DNA of 64,000 bases from Pseudomonas sp. PSB18 (GCF_014596565.1 NZ_NOIN01000001.1:620001-684000); one strand, 5' to 3'. Numbered from the stretch's first letter, positions 15,630-24,999 are shown. The notes: generated by a model not told the origin, from the letters alone. Program-made: numbers and translations.

Positions 15630-18083
15630 ATGAAAAAACTCAAACTGGTGATGATCGGCAATGGCATGGCCGGGGTTCGAACCCTTGAAGAACTGCTCAA
15701 GCTGAGCAACGAGCTGTACGACATCACGGTGTTCGGCGCCGAGCCCCACACCAACTACAATCGCATCCTGCTTTCCCCCGTACTCGCCGGCGAGCAAACC
15801 TTCGAAGAAATCGTCCTCAACGACCTGAGTTGGTACCAGGACAACCACATCAACCTGCTGCTCAACCGCAAGGTCGTGGAGATCGACCGGGTCAAGCGTC
15901 GGGTCATCGCCGAAGACGGCACCGAGGCCGAATACGATCGCCTGCTGATCGCCACCGGCTCCACACCGTTCATCCTGCCCATCCCCGGCCACACGCTCGA
16001 CGGCGTGATCGGCTATCGCGACATCGCCGATACCCAGGCGATGATCGAAACCGCCAAGACCCACAAGCACGCCGTGGTGATCGGCGGCGGCCTGCTGGGC
16101 CTGGAGGCCGCCAATGGTCTGAAACTGCGGGGCATGGACGTGACCGTGGTGCACCTGGGTGAATGGCTGCTGGAGCGGCAGTTGGACAAGACCAGCGGCC
16201 AACTGCTGCAAACCGCCCTGGAAGACCGTGGCCTGAAATTCCGTCTCAACGAGCAGACCCAGGCACTCCACGACGCCGGCAATGGCCGGGTCGGGTCGGT
16301 GCAGTTCAAGAATGGCGACATCATCCCCGCCGACCTGGTGGTGATGGCCGCTGGCATCCGCCCCAACGTCGAATTGGCGGAAAAAGCCGGTATCCCGTGC
16401 AGTCGCGGAATCCTGGTCAACGACACGATGCAGACCTATGACCCGCGCATCTACGCCATCGGTGAATGCGCCAACCATCGCGGCACCGCCTACGGCCTGG
16501 TGGCCCCGCTGTTCGAACAGGCCAAGGTCTGCGCCAACCACCTCGCGCAGTTGGGTTTTGCTACCTATAAAGGCTCAGTGACCTCGACCAAGCTCAAGGT
16601 CACCGGCATCGACCTGTTCTCCGCCGGCGACTTCATGGGCGGCGAAGGCACCGAGACCATCACCCTTTCCGACCCCATCGGCGGCGTCTACAAGAAACTG
16701 GTGATCAAGGATGACGTGCTGGTCGGCGCCTGCCTGTACGGCGATACGGCCGATGGTGGCTGGTATTTCCGTCAGATCCGTGAGAATGCCGCCATCGGCG
16801 AGATCCGCGATCACTTGATGTTCGGTGAGAACGCGTTGGGCGACGTAGGCCACCAGGGCCAGGACAAAGCCATGAGCATGGCCGACTCCGCCGAGGTCTG
16901 CGGCTGCAACGGCGTGTGCAAGGGCACCATCGTCAAGGCAATCCAGGAACATGGCCTGTTCAGCGTCGATGACGTGAAAAAACACACCAAAGCCGCCAGT
17001 TCCTGCGGCTCCTGCGCCGGTCTGGTGGAGCAGATCCTCATCAATACCGTCGGCGGTGCGGCCGACGTCAAACCGAAAAGCGAAAAAGCCATCTGCGGCT
17101 GCAGCGACCTCAATCACGGCCAGATCCGCCAGGCGATCCGCGACGAGCACCTGCTGACCATCGTCGGCACCATGAACTACTTGAACTGGCGCACCCCGAA
17201 CGGCTGCGCCACCTGCCGCCCGGCGCTGAACTACTACCTGATTTCCACCTGGCCCGGCGAAGCCCACGACGATCCGCAATCCCGGCTGATCAACGAACGT
17301 GCCCACGCCAACATCCAGAAGGATGGCACCTACTCGGTCGTCCCACGGATGTGGGGCGGCGTGACCACGCCGTCGGAGCTGCGGCGCATTGCCGACGTGG
17401 CCGACAAATACAGTGTGCCGATGGTCAAGGTCACCGGTGGCCAGCGCATCGACTTGCTGGGCATCAAGAAGCAGGATCTGCCCGGCGTCTGGGCAGACCT
17501 CGACATGCCATCCGGCCACGCCTACGGCAAATCCATCCGCACCGTGAAAACCTGTGTGGGCAGCGAGTTCTGTCGCTTTGGCACGCAGAACTCCACGCAA
17601 CTGGGCATCGAACTGGAACACGACCTGTTCAACATGTGGTCGCCGCACAAGGTGAAGCTGGCCGTCTCCGGTTGCCCTCGCAACTGCTCGGAAGCCGGCA
17701 TCAAGGACGTGGGCATCATCGGTGTCGATTCCGGCTGGGAGATGTACATCGGCGGCAACGGCGGGATCAAGACCGAGGTCGCCGAGTTCTTCGTCAAGCT
17801 CAAGACCGCCGAGGAAGTACGTGAATACAACGGCGCGTTCTTGCAGCTGTACCGCGAAGAAGCCTTCTACCTCGAGCGTACCGTGCACTACATGCAGCGG
17901 GTCGGCATGGAGCACATCAAGAAAGCCGTGCTTGAAGATCCGGTGCGGCGCAAGGCCCTTCACGAGCGCCTGAAGTTTTCCCTGTCGCTGGAACAGGACC
18001 CGTGGAAACAGCGTCTGGAACAACCCCAGCTGAAGAAAGAGTTTGAAGTCATCCCCGTGAAGAACCTGGAGGTGCCGGCATGA
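15630..18083 (+). CDS. nirB: Assimilatory nitrite reductase [NAD(P)H], large subunit
   Basis: An 817-residue siroheme enzyme that reduces nitrite to ammonium with six electrons. The N-terminal FAD/NAD(P)H half has 'VMIGNGMAGVRTLEEL' and 'AVVIGGGLLGLEAANGLKLRG'. A BFD-type [2Fe-2S] domain follows ('CGCNGVCKG', 'CGSCAGLVEQ'), with a second Cys-rich stretch 'CGCSDLNHGQIRQAI'. The C-terminal half binds the [4Fe-4S]-siroheme pair through 'TCVGSEFCRFG' and 'SGCPRNCSEAG'. GGAG precedes the ATG at 15630; a longer frame upstream has no ribosome site. The ATGA overlap with nirD indicates coupling. Confidence 0.96.
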   Translation: MKKLKLVMIGNGMAGVRTLEELLKLSNELYDITVFGAEPHTNYNRILLSPVLAGEQTFEEIVLNDLSWYQDNHINLLLNRKVVEIDRVKRRVIAEDGTEAEYDRLLIATGSTPFILPIPGHTLDGVIGYRDIADTQAMIETAKTHKHAVVIGGGLLGLEAANGLKLRGMDVTVVHLGEWLLERQLDKTSGQLLQTALEDRGLKFRLNEQTQALHDAGNGRVGSVQFKNGDIIPADLVVMAAGIRPNVELAEKAGIPCSRGILVNDTMQTYDPRIYAIGECANHRGTAYGLVAPLFEQAKVCANHLAQLGFATYKGSVTSTKLKVTGIDLFSAGDFMGGEGTETITLSDPIGGVYKKLVIKDDVLVGACLYGDTADGGWYFRQIRENAAIGEIRDHLMFGENALGDVGHQGQDKAMSMADSAEVCGCNGVCKGTIVKAIQEHGLFSVDDVKKHTKAASSCGSCAGLVEQILINTVGGAADVKPKSEKAICGCSDLNHGQIRQAIRDEHLLTIVGTMNYLNWRTPNGCATCRPALNYYLISTWPGEAHDDPQSRLINERAHANIQKDGTYSVVPRMWGGVTTPSELRRIADVADKYSVPMVKVTGGQRIDLLGIKKQDLPGVWADLDMPSGHAYGKSIRTVKTCVGSEFCRFGTQNSTQLGIELEHDLFNMWSPHKVKLAVSGCPRNCSEAGIKDVGIIGVDSGWEMYIGGNGGIKTEVAEFFVKLKTAEEVREYNGAFLQLYREEAFYLERTVHYMQRVGMEHIKKAVLEDPVRRKALHERLKFSLSLEQDPWKQRLEQPQLKKEFEVIPVKNLEVPA

Positions 18084-18397
18084 ACTGGCTGGATATCTGC
18101 GCGCTGGAAGACATCAATGCCCTGGGCTCGCGCATCATCAACGGCCCGAAGGGCGACATTGCGATTTTTCGTACAAGCGACGATGAGGTTTTCGCACTCG
18201 ATGACCGCTGCCCGCACAAGGGCGGTCCGTTGTCCCAGGGCTTGATCTATGGCAAGCGCGTGGCCTGCCCGCTGCACAACTGGCAGATCGATCTGGAAAC
18301 CGGCCAGGCCCAGGCGCCGGACGTGGGCTGTGCCCACCATCATTCGGCCCGGGTCGAAAATGGCCGGGTGCTGTTGGCGCTAAGGGACGCAAGCTAA
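18080..18397 (+). CDS. nirD: Nitrite reductase small subunit, Rieske-type
   Basis: A 105-residue Rieske-fold protein that partners NirB. All four iron-sulfur ligands are present: CPH (Cys44, His46) and CPLH (Cys63, His66). Many NirD proteins of enteric bacteria lack them, so this one probably carries a [2Fe-2S] cluster. It overlaps nirB by four bases (ATGA) and shares one base of its stop with the nasC start (TAATG), so the three subunit genes are translationally coupled. Confidence 0.94.
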   Translation: MNWLDICALEDINALGSRIINGPKGDIAIFRTSDDEVFALDDRCPHKGGPLSQGLIYGKRVACPLHNWQIDLETGQAQAPDVGCAHHHSARVENGRVLLALRDAS

Positions 18398-21114
18398 TGA
18401 ACCGCCAGACCACTGCCTCGACCTGCTGTTATTGCGGGGTCGGTTGCGGCGTACTGATCGAACATGACGACGAGCGCATCCTCGGCGTCAGTGGCGATCC
18501 CGCCCACCCGGCCAACTTCGGCAAATTGTGCAGCAAGGGCTCGACCCTGCACCTGACCGGCGACCTCGCCGCGCGCGCCCTGTACCCCGAGCTGCGCCTG
18601 GGCAAAGGCTTGTCTCGTGCCCGCACCGACTGGGACAGCGCCCTGGAGCACGCCGCCGGCGTGTTCGCCGAGGCCATCGCCGAACACGGCCCCGACAGTG
18701 TCGCGTTCTACATCTCCGGCCAGTTGCTGACCGAGGATTACTACGCCTTCAACAAACTGGCCCGGGCCCTGGTCGGCACCAACAACATCGACAGCAATTC
18801 CCGGCTGTGCATGTCCTCGGCGGTGGTGGGCTACAAGCGCAGCCTCGGCGCCGACGCGCCGCCCTGCAACTATGAAGACCTGGAACTGAGCGACTGCGTC
18901 ATGATCGTCGGCAGTAACATGGCCTACGCCCACCCGATCCTGTTTCGCCGCCTCGAAGAAGCCAAATCCCGCCGGCCGCAGATGAAGATCATTGTCATCG
19001 ACCCGCGGCGCACCGATACCTGCGACCTGGCGGACCTGCACCTGGCCATCCTGCCGGGAACCGATGTCGCCTTGTTCCATGGGATTTTGCATTTGCTGTT
19101 GTGGGAAGACTGGATCGATCGCGATTTCATCAAGGCCCATACCGAAGGCCTGGCGGACCTGAAGAACCTGGTGCGCGATTACACCCCGGCCATGGTTGCC
19201 CAGTTGTGCGGCATCAGCGTCGAGCAACTGCATCAGTGTGCCGAAACCGTCGGCACGGCACCCAGCTTCCTGTCGCTGTGGTGCATGGGCCTGAACCAGT
19301 CCACCGCCGGCAGCGCCAAGAACAGTGCATTGATCAACCTGCACCTGGCCACCGGGCAGATCGGCCGCCCGGGGGCAGGCCCTTTCTCGCTGACCGGCCA
19401 GCCCAACGCCATGGGCGGTCGGGAAACCGGCAGCCTGTCGAACCTGTTGCCGGGCCACCGCGAAGCCGCCAACCCGGAGCATCGTGCCGAGGTCGCTGAG
19501 TACTGGGGCGTCGAGCAACTGCCCGCAAACCCCGGCTTGAGCGCCATCGAGTTGTTCGAGCAGGTGCGCAACGGCAAGATCAAGGCCTTGTGGATCGCCT
19601 GCACCAACCCGGCTCAATCGATGCCGGACCAGACGGCAGTGCGGGAAGCCCTGCAAGCCTGCCCGTTCGTGGTGCTGCAAGAGGCCTTCCGCACCACCGA
19701 AACCGCCGGGTTTGCCGACCTGCTGCTGCCCGCAGCCAGTTGGGGCGAAAAGGAAGGTTCGGTGACCAACTCCGAACGACGCATTTCCCACGTGCGCCGG
19801 GCCATCGGCGCACCGGGCGAAGCACGACCAGACTGGGCCATTACCGTGGATTTCGCCCAACGCCTAGAGAAACGTCTGCGGCCGGGTCAACCGAGCCTGT
19901 TCGCCTTTGACGCACCCGCCCAGCTGTTCGACGAATACAAACAATTGACCCGAGGCCGCGACCTCGACCTGTCCGGTATCAGCCATGGGCTGATCGATCA
20001 GCTTGGCCCCCAGCAGTGGCCCTTCCCTGAGGGCGCCACGGTCGGAACGGCTCGCCTGTACGTGGATGGGATTTTTCCTACCGACAACGGCCGCGCGCGG
20101 TTTGTCGCCGAACCGTATCGCGCCGCCAGAGAATTGCGTGACGCACGTTACCCGTTGACCCTCAACACCGGCCGCCTGCGGGACCAGTGGCACGGCATGA
20201 GCCGCACTGGCACCGCCGCGCAGTTGTTCGGTCATGTGAACGAAGCCGTACTCAGCCTGCACCCCGCCGAGCTGCAGCGCCAGCGCCTGCAACCGGGCGA
20301 TCTGGTCAGCCTCAAGAGTCGTCGTGGCGCGGTGATCGTGGCCGTGGACAGCGACGAAAGCGTGCGGCCTGGCCAGGCGTTCCTGCCGATGCACTGGGGC
20401 GATCGGTTCCTCAAGGGTGGGGTCAATACCCTGACTCAACCGGCTTTCGATCCCTTGTCGAAACAACCGGAACTCAAACACAGCGGCGTGCGCCTGGAAC
20501 CGGTGAACCTGCCTTGGCAACTTTTCGCCCTGATCGAAGGCGATGTCCAACAGCATCTGGAGACATTGCGTCCGCTGTGTGAGGTGTTTGCCTACGTCAG
20601 CCTGAGCTTGACCGGCCGTGAACGTCCTGCGTTGCTGATTCGCGCCGCCAGCGCCGAAGCGCCTGATCCCGCACTGCTGCAAGCAATCGACGAACAACTG
20701 GGGCTGATCGACGGACCGGTACTGGCCTACGACGATCCCCGCCGTGCCATCGGTAAACGGGTGCGGATCGAAAACGGTCGCATCACCGCCATCCGCCTGG
20801 CCGGCGAAACCCTCGCCCGTCATTGGCTGCAGAACCTGTGGCAGGAAGGTCGTGCCGATGAGCAACTGCGCCGCTGGCTGCTGGCGCCGTTGAGTGCACC
20901 TCCGGGCAATGTTGGCGCGACGACAGGAGGCAGCAAGACCCTGTGCAACTGCTTGAACGTCAGTCAGCGTGCGATCTGCGCCGGCATTGAACGAGGGCTG
21001 GACTTGCAAGGGCTGAAACAGGAACTGGGCTGTGGCACGCAATGTGGCTCCTGCGTACCGGAAATCAAGCGCCTGCTGGTTGCCACTGCGCAACCGATGG
21101 CCGCTCTCTCGTGA
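18397..21114 (+). CDS. nasC: Assimilatory nitrate reductase, molybdopterin catalytic subunit
   Basis: A 905-residue molybdenum oxidoreductase reducing nitrate to nitrite in the cytoplasm. The N-terminal [4Fe-4S] site is 'TCCYCGVGCGV...GKLCSKG'. The molybdopterin regions include 'DSNSRLCMSSAVVGYKRSLG', 'VGSNMAYAHPILFRRL', 'GGRETGSLSNLLPGHR' and the C-terminal dinucleotide-binding domain 'NTGRLRDQWHGMSRTG'. A BFD-like [2Fe-2S] domain ends the protein ('CNCLNVSQRAICAGIERG...CGTQCGSCVPEIK'), typical of NasA/NasC enzymes that take electrons without a separate ferredoxin domain. It needs the bis-MGD cofactor made through moeA/moaB/mobA elsewhere in the window. Confidence 0.95.
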   Translation: MNRQTTASTCCYCGVGCGVLIEHDDERILGVSGDPAHPANFGKLCSKGSTLHLTGDLAARALYPELRLGKGLSRARTDWDSALEHAAGVFAEAIAEHGPDSVAFYISGQLLTEDYYAFNKLARALVGTNNIDSNSRLCMSSAVVGYKRSLGADAPPCNYEDLELSDCVMIVGSNMAYAHPILFRRLEEAKSRRPQMKIIVIDPRRTDTCDLADLHLAILPGTDVALFHGILHLLLWEDWIDRDFIKAHTEGLADLKNLVRDYTPAMVAQLCGISVEQLHQCAETVGTAPSFLSLWCMGLNQSTAGSAKNSALINLHLATGQIGRPGAGPFSLTGQPNAMGGRETGSLSNLLPGHREAANPEHRAEVAEYWGVEQLPANPGLSAIELFEQVRNGKIKALWIACTNPAQSMPDQTAVREALQACPFVVLQEAFRTTETAGFADLLLPAASWGEKEGSVTNSERRISHVRRAIGAPGEARPDWAITVDFAQRLEKRLRPGQPSLFAFDAPAQLFDEYKQLTRGRDLDLSGISHGLIDQLGPQQWPFPEGATVGTARLYVDGIFPTDNGRARFVAEPYRAARELRDARYPLTLNTGRLRDQWHGMSRTGTAAQLFGHVNEAVLSLHPAELQRQRLQPGDLVSLKSRRGAVIVAVDSDESVRPGQAFLPMHWGDRFLKGGVNTLTQPAFDPLSKQPELKHSGVRLEPVNLPWQLFALIEGDVQQHLETLRPLCEVFAYVSLSLTGRERPALLIRAASAEAPDPALLQAIDEQLGLIDGPVLAYDDPRRAIGKRVRIENGRITAIRLAGETLARHWLQNLWQEGRADEQLRRWLLAPLSAPPGNVGATTGGSKTLCNCLNVSQRAICAGIERGLDLQGLKQELGCGTQCGSCVPEIKRLLVATAQPMAALS

Positions 21115-21124
21115 GGAAAACACT

Positions 21125-21880
21125 ATGAACGCAAAAGTCTGGCTGGTGGGTGCGGGTCCTGGCGACCCTGAATTGCTGACCCTCAAGGCCGTGCGCGCCC
21201 TGCGCGAAGCCGACGTGGTGCTGATCGATGATCTGGTCAACGAAGCGGTGCTGGAGCATTGCTGCGGTGCACGCATCATCGCCGTGGGCAAGCGCGGCGG
21301 CTGCCGCTCCACCCCACAGGCCTTCATCCATCGGTTGATGCTGCGCTATGCGCGCCAAGGCAAATGCGTGGTCCGCCTCAAGGGCGGCGACCCGTGCATC
21401 TTCGGCCGCGGCGGTGAAGAGGCGCAATGGCTGCGCGAGCATGGCGTCGAAGTGGAGCTGGTCAATGGCATCACGGCCGGGCTGGCAGGCGCGACCCAAT
21501 GCGACATCCCACTGACCTTGCGCGGCATCGCCCGGGGCGTGACGCTGGTCACTGCCCACACCCAGGACGGCAGCAGCCTGAACTGGCAAGCCCTGGCGCA
21601 GAGCGGGACAACCTTGGTGGTGTACATGGGAGTGGCGAAACTGAGCGAGATCCGCGAACAACTGCTGGCCGGTGGCCTGGCAGCGGACACCCCCGTGGCC
21701 ATGATCGAGAATGCCTCCCTGCCTCATCAGCGAGACTGCCGCAGCGACCTGGCTTCGATGGAGACCGATGCAGTTGCGTTTCAACTCAAGAGCCCGGCAA
21801 TCCTGGTGATTGGTGCGGTGGCCGGTGCTGCGGAGCTGGCAACATCCCAATCCGAATGGCGCCAGGCCTCAGCCCTGTAA
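21125..21880 (+). CDS. cobA: Uroporphyrinogen-III C-methyltransferase
   Basis: A 251-residue SUMT enzyme that methylates uroporphyrinogen III at C2 and C7 to precorrin-2, the precursor of the siroheme in NirB. Signatures are 'VWLVGAGPGDPELLTLKAVRAL', 'VRLKGGDPCIFGRGGEE' and 'VVYMGVAKLSEIREQL'. GAGGAAAA precedes the ATG at 21125, 10 bases after nasC, so it belongs to the same operon. It lacks the CysG oxidase/chelatase half. It is followed by a REP palindrome and a terminator shared with oprF. Confidence 0.95.
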   Translation: MNAKVWLVGAGPGDPELLTLKAVRALREADVVLIDDLVNEAVLEHCCGARIIAVGKRGGCRSTPQAFIHRLMLRYARQGKCVVRLKGGDPCIFGRGGEEAQWLREHGVEVELVNGITAGLAGATQCDIPLTLRGIARGVTLVTAHTQDGSSLNWQALAQSGTTLVVYMGVAKLSEIREQLLAGGLAADTPVAMIENASLPHQRDCRSDLASMETDAVAFQLKSPAILVIGAVAGAAELATSQSEWRQASAL

Positions 21881-21930
21881 CCACGCCCTTGCTCGCGAAG
21901 GTGGGCATTCAATACTGCTATCGCGTTTCT

Positions 21931-21962
21931 CCTGTGGGAGCGAGCCTGCTCGCTCCCACAGG
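21931..21962. repeat. Single REP, perfect 32-base palindrome
   Basis: CCTGTGGGAGCGAGC is followed by CTGCTCGCTCCCACAGG. Here the two inverted REP arms are fused without a spacer, unlike the spaced pairs elsewhere. It lies between cobA and the shared terminator. Confidence 0.88.
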
Positions 21963-21995
21963 TTCTGTACTTCGCATTGGGTAAATCGCAGGCAA

Positions 21996-22025
21996 GAAAA
22001 AGCCCGGCATAAGCCGGGCTTTTTC
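21996..22025. terminator. Bidirectional terminator between cobA and oprF
   Basis: GAAAAAGCCCGGC-ATAA-GCCGGGCTTTTTC is a perfect 13-bp stem with A and T runs on both sides. It can therefore end both the converging nirBD-nasC-cobA and oprF transcripts. Confidence 0.93.
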
Positions 22026-22040
22026 AAAGCTGTGGGCTAA

Positions 22041-23075
22041 TTACTTAGCTTGGGCTTCAACCTGCGCTTCTACGCGACGGTTAACAGCACGACCAGCTTC
22101 AGTGGCGTTGTCAGCAACTGGGCGGGTTTCGCCGTAGCCAACAGACTGAACGCGGGACGATTCAACACCGTACTGGTTGGTCAGAACTTGCTTAACGGCG
22201 TTTGCACGACGCTCGGACAGTTTCTGGTTGTAAGCGTCAGGACCGACGGAGTCAGTGTGACCTTCAACAGTGGTGGTGGTGGCTGGGTACTGCTTCATGA
22301 AGTCAGCCAGGTTCTTGATGTCGCCGTAGCTGTTTGGCTTGACGACCGACTTGTCGAAGTCGAATTTCACGTCCAGCTCAACACGTACGGTTTCAGCAGC
22401 AGCTGGGCAGCCATCAGCGTCAACGGTTACGTTGGCTGGGGTGTCAGGGCACTTGTCGACGTTGTCGCACACGCCATCGTTGTCGCTGTCGGAGCAGACT
22501 TCAGCCGGAGCTGGAACTGGAGCAGCAGCAGGCTTGGAGCCGCCACCGAAGTTCACACCGATACCGACGCTTGGAGCCCACTCGGTGTCGCCCTGGTCGA
22601 TGTTGTACTGAGCTTCAACGCCGGCACGGGCGTAGAAGTTCTCGGTGAAGTACAGCTTCGCGCCGCCGCCAACGTTGGCGAAGGTCGAACGGTTACGACC
22701 GCTGGAGCCGTTCTGACCGATGCTCTGGTCGGAGAAACCGGCCGAGACGTACGGACGCAGCATGTCACCTGGGTTGTTGAAGTGGTACAGAGCGTCCAGG
22801 GCAGTGTTGGCGCCCTTGATGTTACGACCGTCGTCGGAACGTACGTTGTGAACTTCGTCGTAGCCCAGACGCAGTTCAACGTCGTCGGTCAGGAAGTAAC
22901 CAACCGAACCGCCGAACAGGTTGCCGTTGTTCTTGAAGTTACGAGCGCTGTCGAATTGCTCTTTCTTGGCGAAGCCTTCGATTTCAACTGCGCCTTGGCC
23001 TTGTGCCAGCGCGCCGAACGAAGTAGCGGCAATAAGAGAACCAATGGCAAAGCCCAAGGTGTTTTTCAGTTTCAT
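22041..23075 (-). CDS. oprF: OprF, major outer-membrane porin / OmpA-family
   Basis: A 344-residue protein. The signal peptide is residues 1-24 (cleaved after 'GALA'). An eight-strand OmpA-type barrel (about 25-185) is followed by the Ala/Pro linker 'KPAAAPVPAPAEV' and a loop with four cysteines ('CSDSDNDGVCDNVDKCPDT...DGCP'). The C-terminal domain binds peptidoglycan ('VEGHTDSVGPDAYNQKLSERRANAVKQVL'). It gives the outer membrane structural support and slow general diffusion. A 108-base gap with a small hairpin separates it from sigX upstream; in P. aeruginosa a SigX promoter drives oprF. Confidence 0.97.
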   Translation of the reverse strand: MKLKNTLGFAIGSLIAATSFGALAQGQGAVEIEGFAKKEQFDSARNFKNNGNLFGGSVGYFLTDDVELRLGYDEVHNVRSDDGRNIKGANTALDALYHFNNPGDMLRPYVSAGFSDQSIGQNGSSGRNRSTFANVGGGAKLYFTENFYARAGVEAQYNIDQGDTEWAPSVGIGVNFGGGSKPAAAPVPAPAEVCSDSDNDGVCDNVDKCPDTPANVTVDADGCPAAAETVRVELDVKFDFDKSVVKPNSYGDIKNLADFMKQYPATTTTVEGHTDSVGPDAYNQKLSERRANAVKQVLTNQYGVESSRVQSVGYGETRPVADNATEAGRAVNRRVEAQVEAQAK

Positions 23076-23183
23076 CCGTTAAATCCCCATCTGGTGATTG
23101 TGAAGCAGTCCCGCAAACCGGGGGACAACTCGGCGGCAAGTCTATCAGAACTTGCCTACACGTAAGAGATATTTGCGCCGAGA

Positions 23184-23774
23184 TTAAGTTTCGGCAATGC
23201 CTGCAAATTTCTCACGCAGCTTATCGAGAGCGCGCTTGTAACGCATTTTTGTCGCGCTCAAACCCATGTGCATTATGTCTGCGATCTCTTGGAATTCCAG
23301 TTCTGCGACAAATCGTAGCACCAGAATCTCACGGTCAATCGGGTTCACATAAACCAGCCAGCGATCGAGTCCACCCTTTTCCTCGGGCTTGGGCGCCTTT
23401 TCTTCAGACGCTTCCTCGAGAGGGTCAAGGCTCAAAGCGTCCATCAAGCGACGCTTTCGCCGTTCCTTGCGATACTGTGTGATGCATTCGTTGTAGGTGA
23501 TGCTATATAGCCATGTCTTGAACTTCGATTTCCCCTCGAAGTTCTTCAGGCCATACAGCACCTTCAACATCACCTCCTGACAGACATCGTCAGCGTCACG
23601 ATCGTTCCCCAGATAACGTGCACACACGTTAAATAATGTACGTTGGTAACGGCGCATCAACTCTTCGTAGGCACGTGTTACGTGGAACAGCTCCGTATGC
23701 GCGCGCGCGACCAACTCCTCATCAGAGAGATCACGGGGGTCGTAGCGCGTGGACAGCGATTGGGGTTTGTTCAA
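23184..23774 (-). CDS. sigX: ECF sigma factor SigX
   Basis: A 196-residue ECF sigma factor. Region 2 is visible as 'YEELMRRYQRTLFNVCARYLGNDRDADDVCQEVMLKVLYGL...FKTWLYSITYNECI', and region 4 as 'DREILVLRFVAELEFQEIADIMHMGLSATKMRYKRALDKLREKF'. An acidic linker (LEEASEEKAPKPEEKGG) joins them. SigX controls oprF, membrane fluidity and fatty-acid genes in Pseudomonas. No anti-sigma gene is adjacent. The first codon that gives the conserved N-terminus (MNKPQSLSTRYDP) is TTG at 23774 and has no clear ribosome site, so translation is probably weak or regulated. Confidence 0.95.
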   Translation of the reverse strand: MNKPQSLSTRYDPRDLSDEELVARAHTELFHVTRAYEELMRRYQRTLFNVCARYLGNDRDADDVCQEVMLKVLYGLKNFEGKSKFKTWLYSITYNECITQYRKERRKRRLMDALSLDPLEEASEEKAPKPEEKGGLDRWLVYVNPIDREILVLRFVAELEFQEIADIMHMGLSATKMRYKRALDKLREKFAGIAET

Positions 23775-23812
23775 AACAAGTCGGGCCGACGGTCTAGGTC
23801 AATGTGCGCCGC

Positions 23813-23830
23813 AGCCTGCGGTAGCAGGCA
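23813..23830. promoter_or_regulatory. Hairpin in the sigX leader
   Basis: GCCTGC-GGTA-GCAGGC lies about 40 bases upstream of the sigX TTG start, flanked by GCCGC/GCGGC that may extend the stem. It could be a leader structure controlling sigX, or the end of the cmpX transcript. Confidence 0.35.
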
Positions 23831-23865
23831 TTTTGCGGCGGCATACATTAGCAGAGTTTGCCGGG

Positions 23866-24690
23866 TTAGCGGCTACTCACATGCTGCTCCAGCAGGATCC
23901 GATTGGAGAGCGACACCAGTTCGCCCTCCTCGGTCAGCAATGTGGTCTTCACCGTGCCGATCTCCTCGATCTGGCCTTCGACCTCACCAACCCGCACTTG
24001 TTGCCCGACTTCATACAGCTCACGCACATAGATTCCCGCGAGAATCTGGCCGGCGATTTCCCGGCTTCCCAATCCCATTGCCAGCGCAATCGCCAGACCA
24101 ACGGTAATCAATACGATCACGATCACGTGGTTGAGCAGGTCAGTTTTGACCTCCAACTGGCTGATCGCGACAGAAATACTGATGATGATCACAAGGCCCT
24201 GGGCGATTCGCCCCAGGCCCGAGGCGTAATCCAGCCCTACGCCTTCGGCTGCGCCGCGCACCAGCCCGTTGGCCAGTTGAGCCAGCAGCACGCCGACCAG
24301 CAACACCAGGGCCGCCCCGAACACCTTGGGCAGGTACAGCGCAAGCATGTCGAGGGTGGCTGAAACCCGCTGAAGACCCAGGGATTCAGCCGCAGAGACG
24401 AGAAAAATAAGCAGCACGAACCAATAGACAATCTTGCCCACCAGAGTGGAGATCGGTACCTGGATGCCGCCACGGGACAGCAACTTGGTCAAGCCCGTGC
24501 CACCCATCAGGCGATCCAGACCCAGTTTGGCGAGCAGCTTGGAAAGCAGCGTGTCCAGCAACTTGGCCACGACGAACCCCAACAGCACCACCACCAGGGC
24601 ACCGAAGAGGTTCGGGATGAAGTTGGCCACCTTGGTCCACAACGCAGTCATTGCCGCGACGAGGCTCTGGGTCCAGAGATTCAGTTCCAT
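23866..24690 (-). CDS. cmpX: CmpX, small MscS-type mechanosensitive channel
   Basis: A 274-residue inner-membrane protein with four or five membrane segments (for example 'LFGALVVVLLGFVVAKLLD' and 'VIVIVLITVGLAIALAMGLG') and a short MscS-like cytoplasmic domain ('GREI...GIYVRELYEVGQQVRVGEVEGQIEEIGTVKTTLLTEEGELVSLSNRILLEQHV'). It lacks the long periplasmic domains of MscK. It begins one base after the crfX stop and lies directly upstream of sigX; this order is conserved in P. aeruginosa, where CmpX loss activates SigX-related envelope responses. Ion selectivity cannot be judged from the sequence. Confidence 0.9.
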   Translation of the reverse strand: MELNLWTQSLVAAMTALWTKVANFIPNLFGALVVVLLGFVVAKLLDTLLSKLLAKLGLDRLMGGTGLTKLLSRGGIQVPISTLVGKIVYWFVLLIFLVSAAESLGLQRVSATLDMLALYLPKVFGAALVLLVGVLLAQLANGLVRGAAEGVGLDYASGLGRIAQGLVIIISISVAISQLEVKTDLLNHVIVIVLITVGLAIALAMGLGSREIAGQILAGIYVRELYEVGQQVRVGEVEGQIEEIGTVKTTLLTEEGELVSLSNRILLEQHVSSR

Positions 24691-24691
24691 A

Positions 24692-24937
24692 TCAATCAGC
24701 CTTATCAGCGGTGCGGGTAACAGGTTTACGACGGGAAACCGGCGAGACGTGGGCCGACCCGTTGTTCAAGGCAATCATCAGCGCGGGCAGCCAACGGCCC
24801 AGCAGGCTGAACAGATCGCCGGCGCCGACCTGGCGGTTGGCGGTTTTCAGCACACGTCCCAGGCATGCGTCGTCATCCCGACTGGACGGCGAGGCCTTGA
24901 GCATGTCACGCAAAGACTGTTCAAACGGATCGTGCAT
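24692..24937 (-). CDS. crfX: CrfX protein
   Basis: An 81-residue basic protein (MHDPFEQSLRDMLKASPSS) with a hydrophobic middle (LFSLLGRWLPALMIALN) and a basic tail. It matches CrfX of the conserved crfX-cmpX-sigX-oprF cluster; its function is unknown. ATG 24937 is preferred over GTG 24943 because GAGAGG is spaced five bases from the ATG but touches the GTG. It is one base from cmpX, so the pair is an operon. Confidence 0.85.
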   Translation of the reverse strand: MHDPFEQSLRDMLKASPSSRDDDACLGRVLKTANRQVGAGDLFSLLGRWLPALMIALNNGSAHVSPVSRRKPVTRTADKAD

Positions 24938-24999
24938 ACGCACCTCTCGTGATGTCAGTGAAAGACGCGATCAAATTTCGTCGGGTCACATGAAACCTG

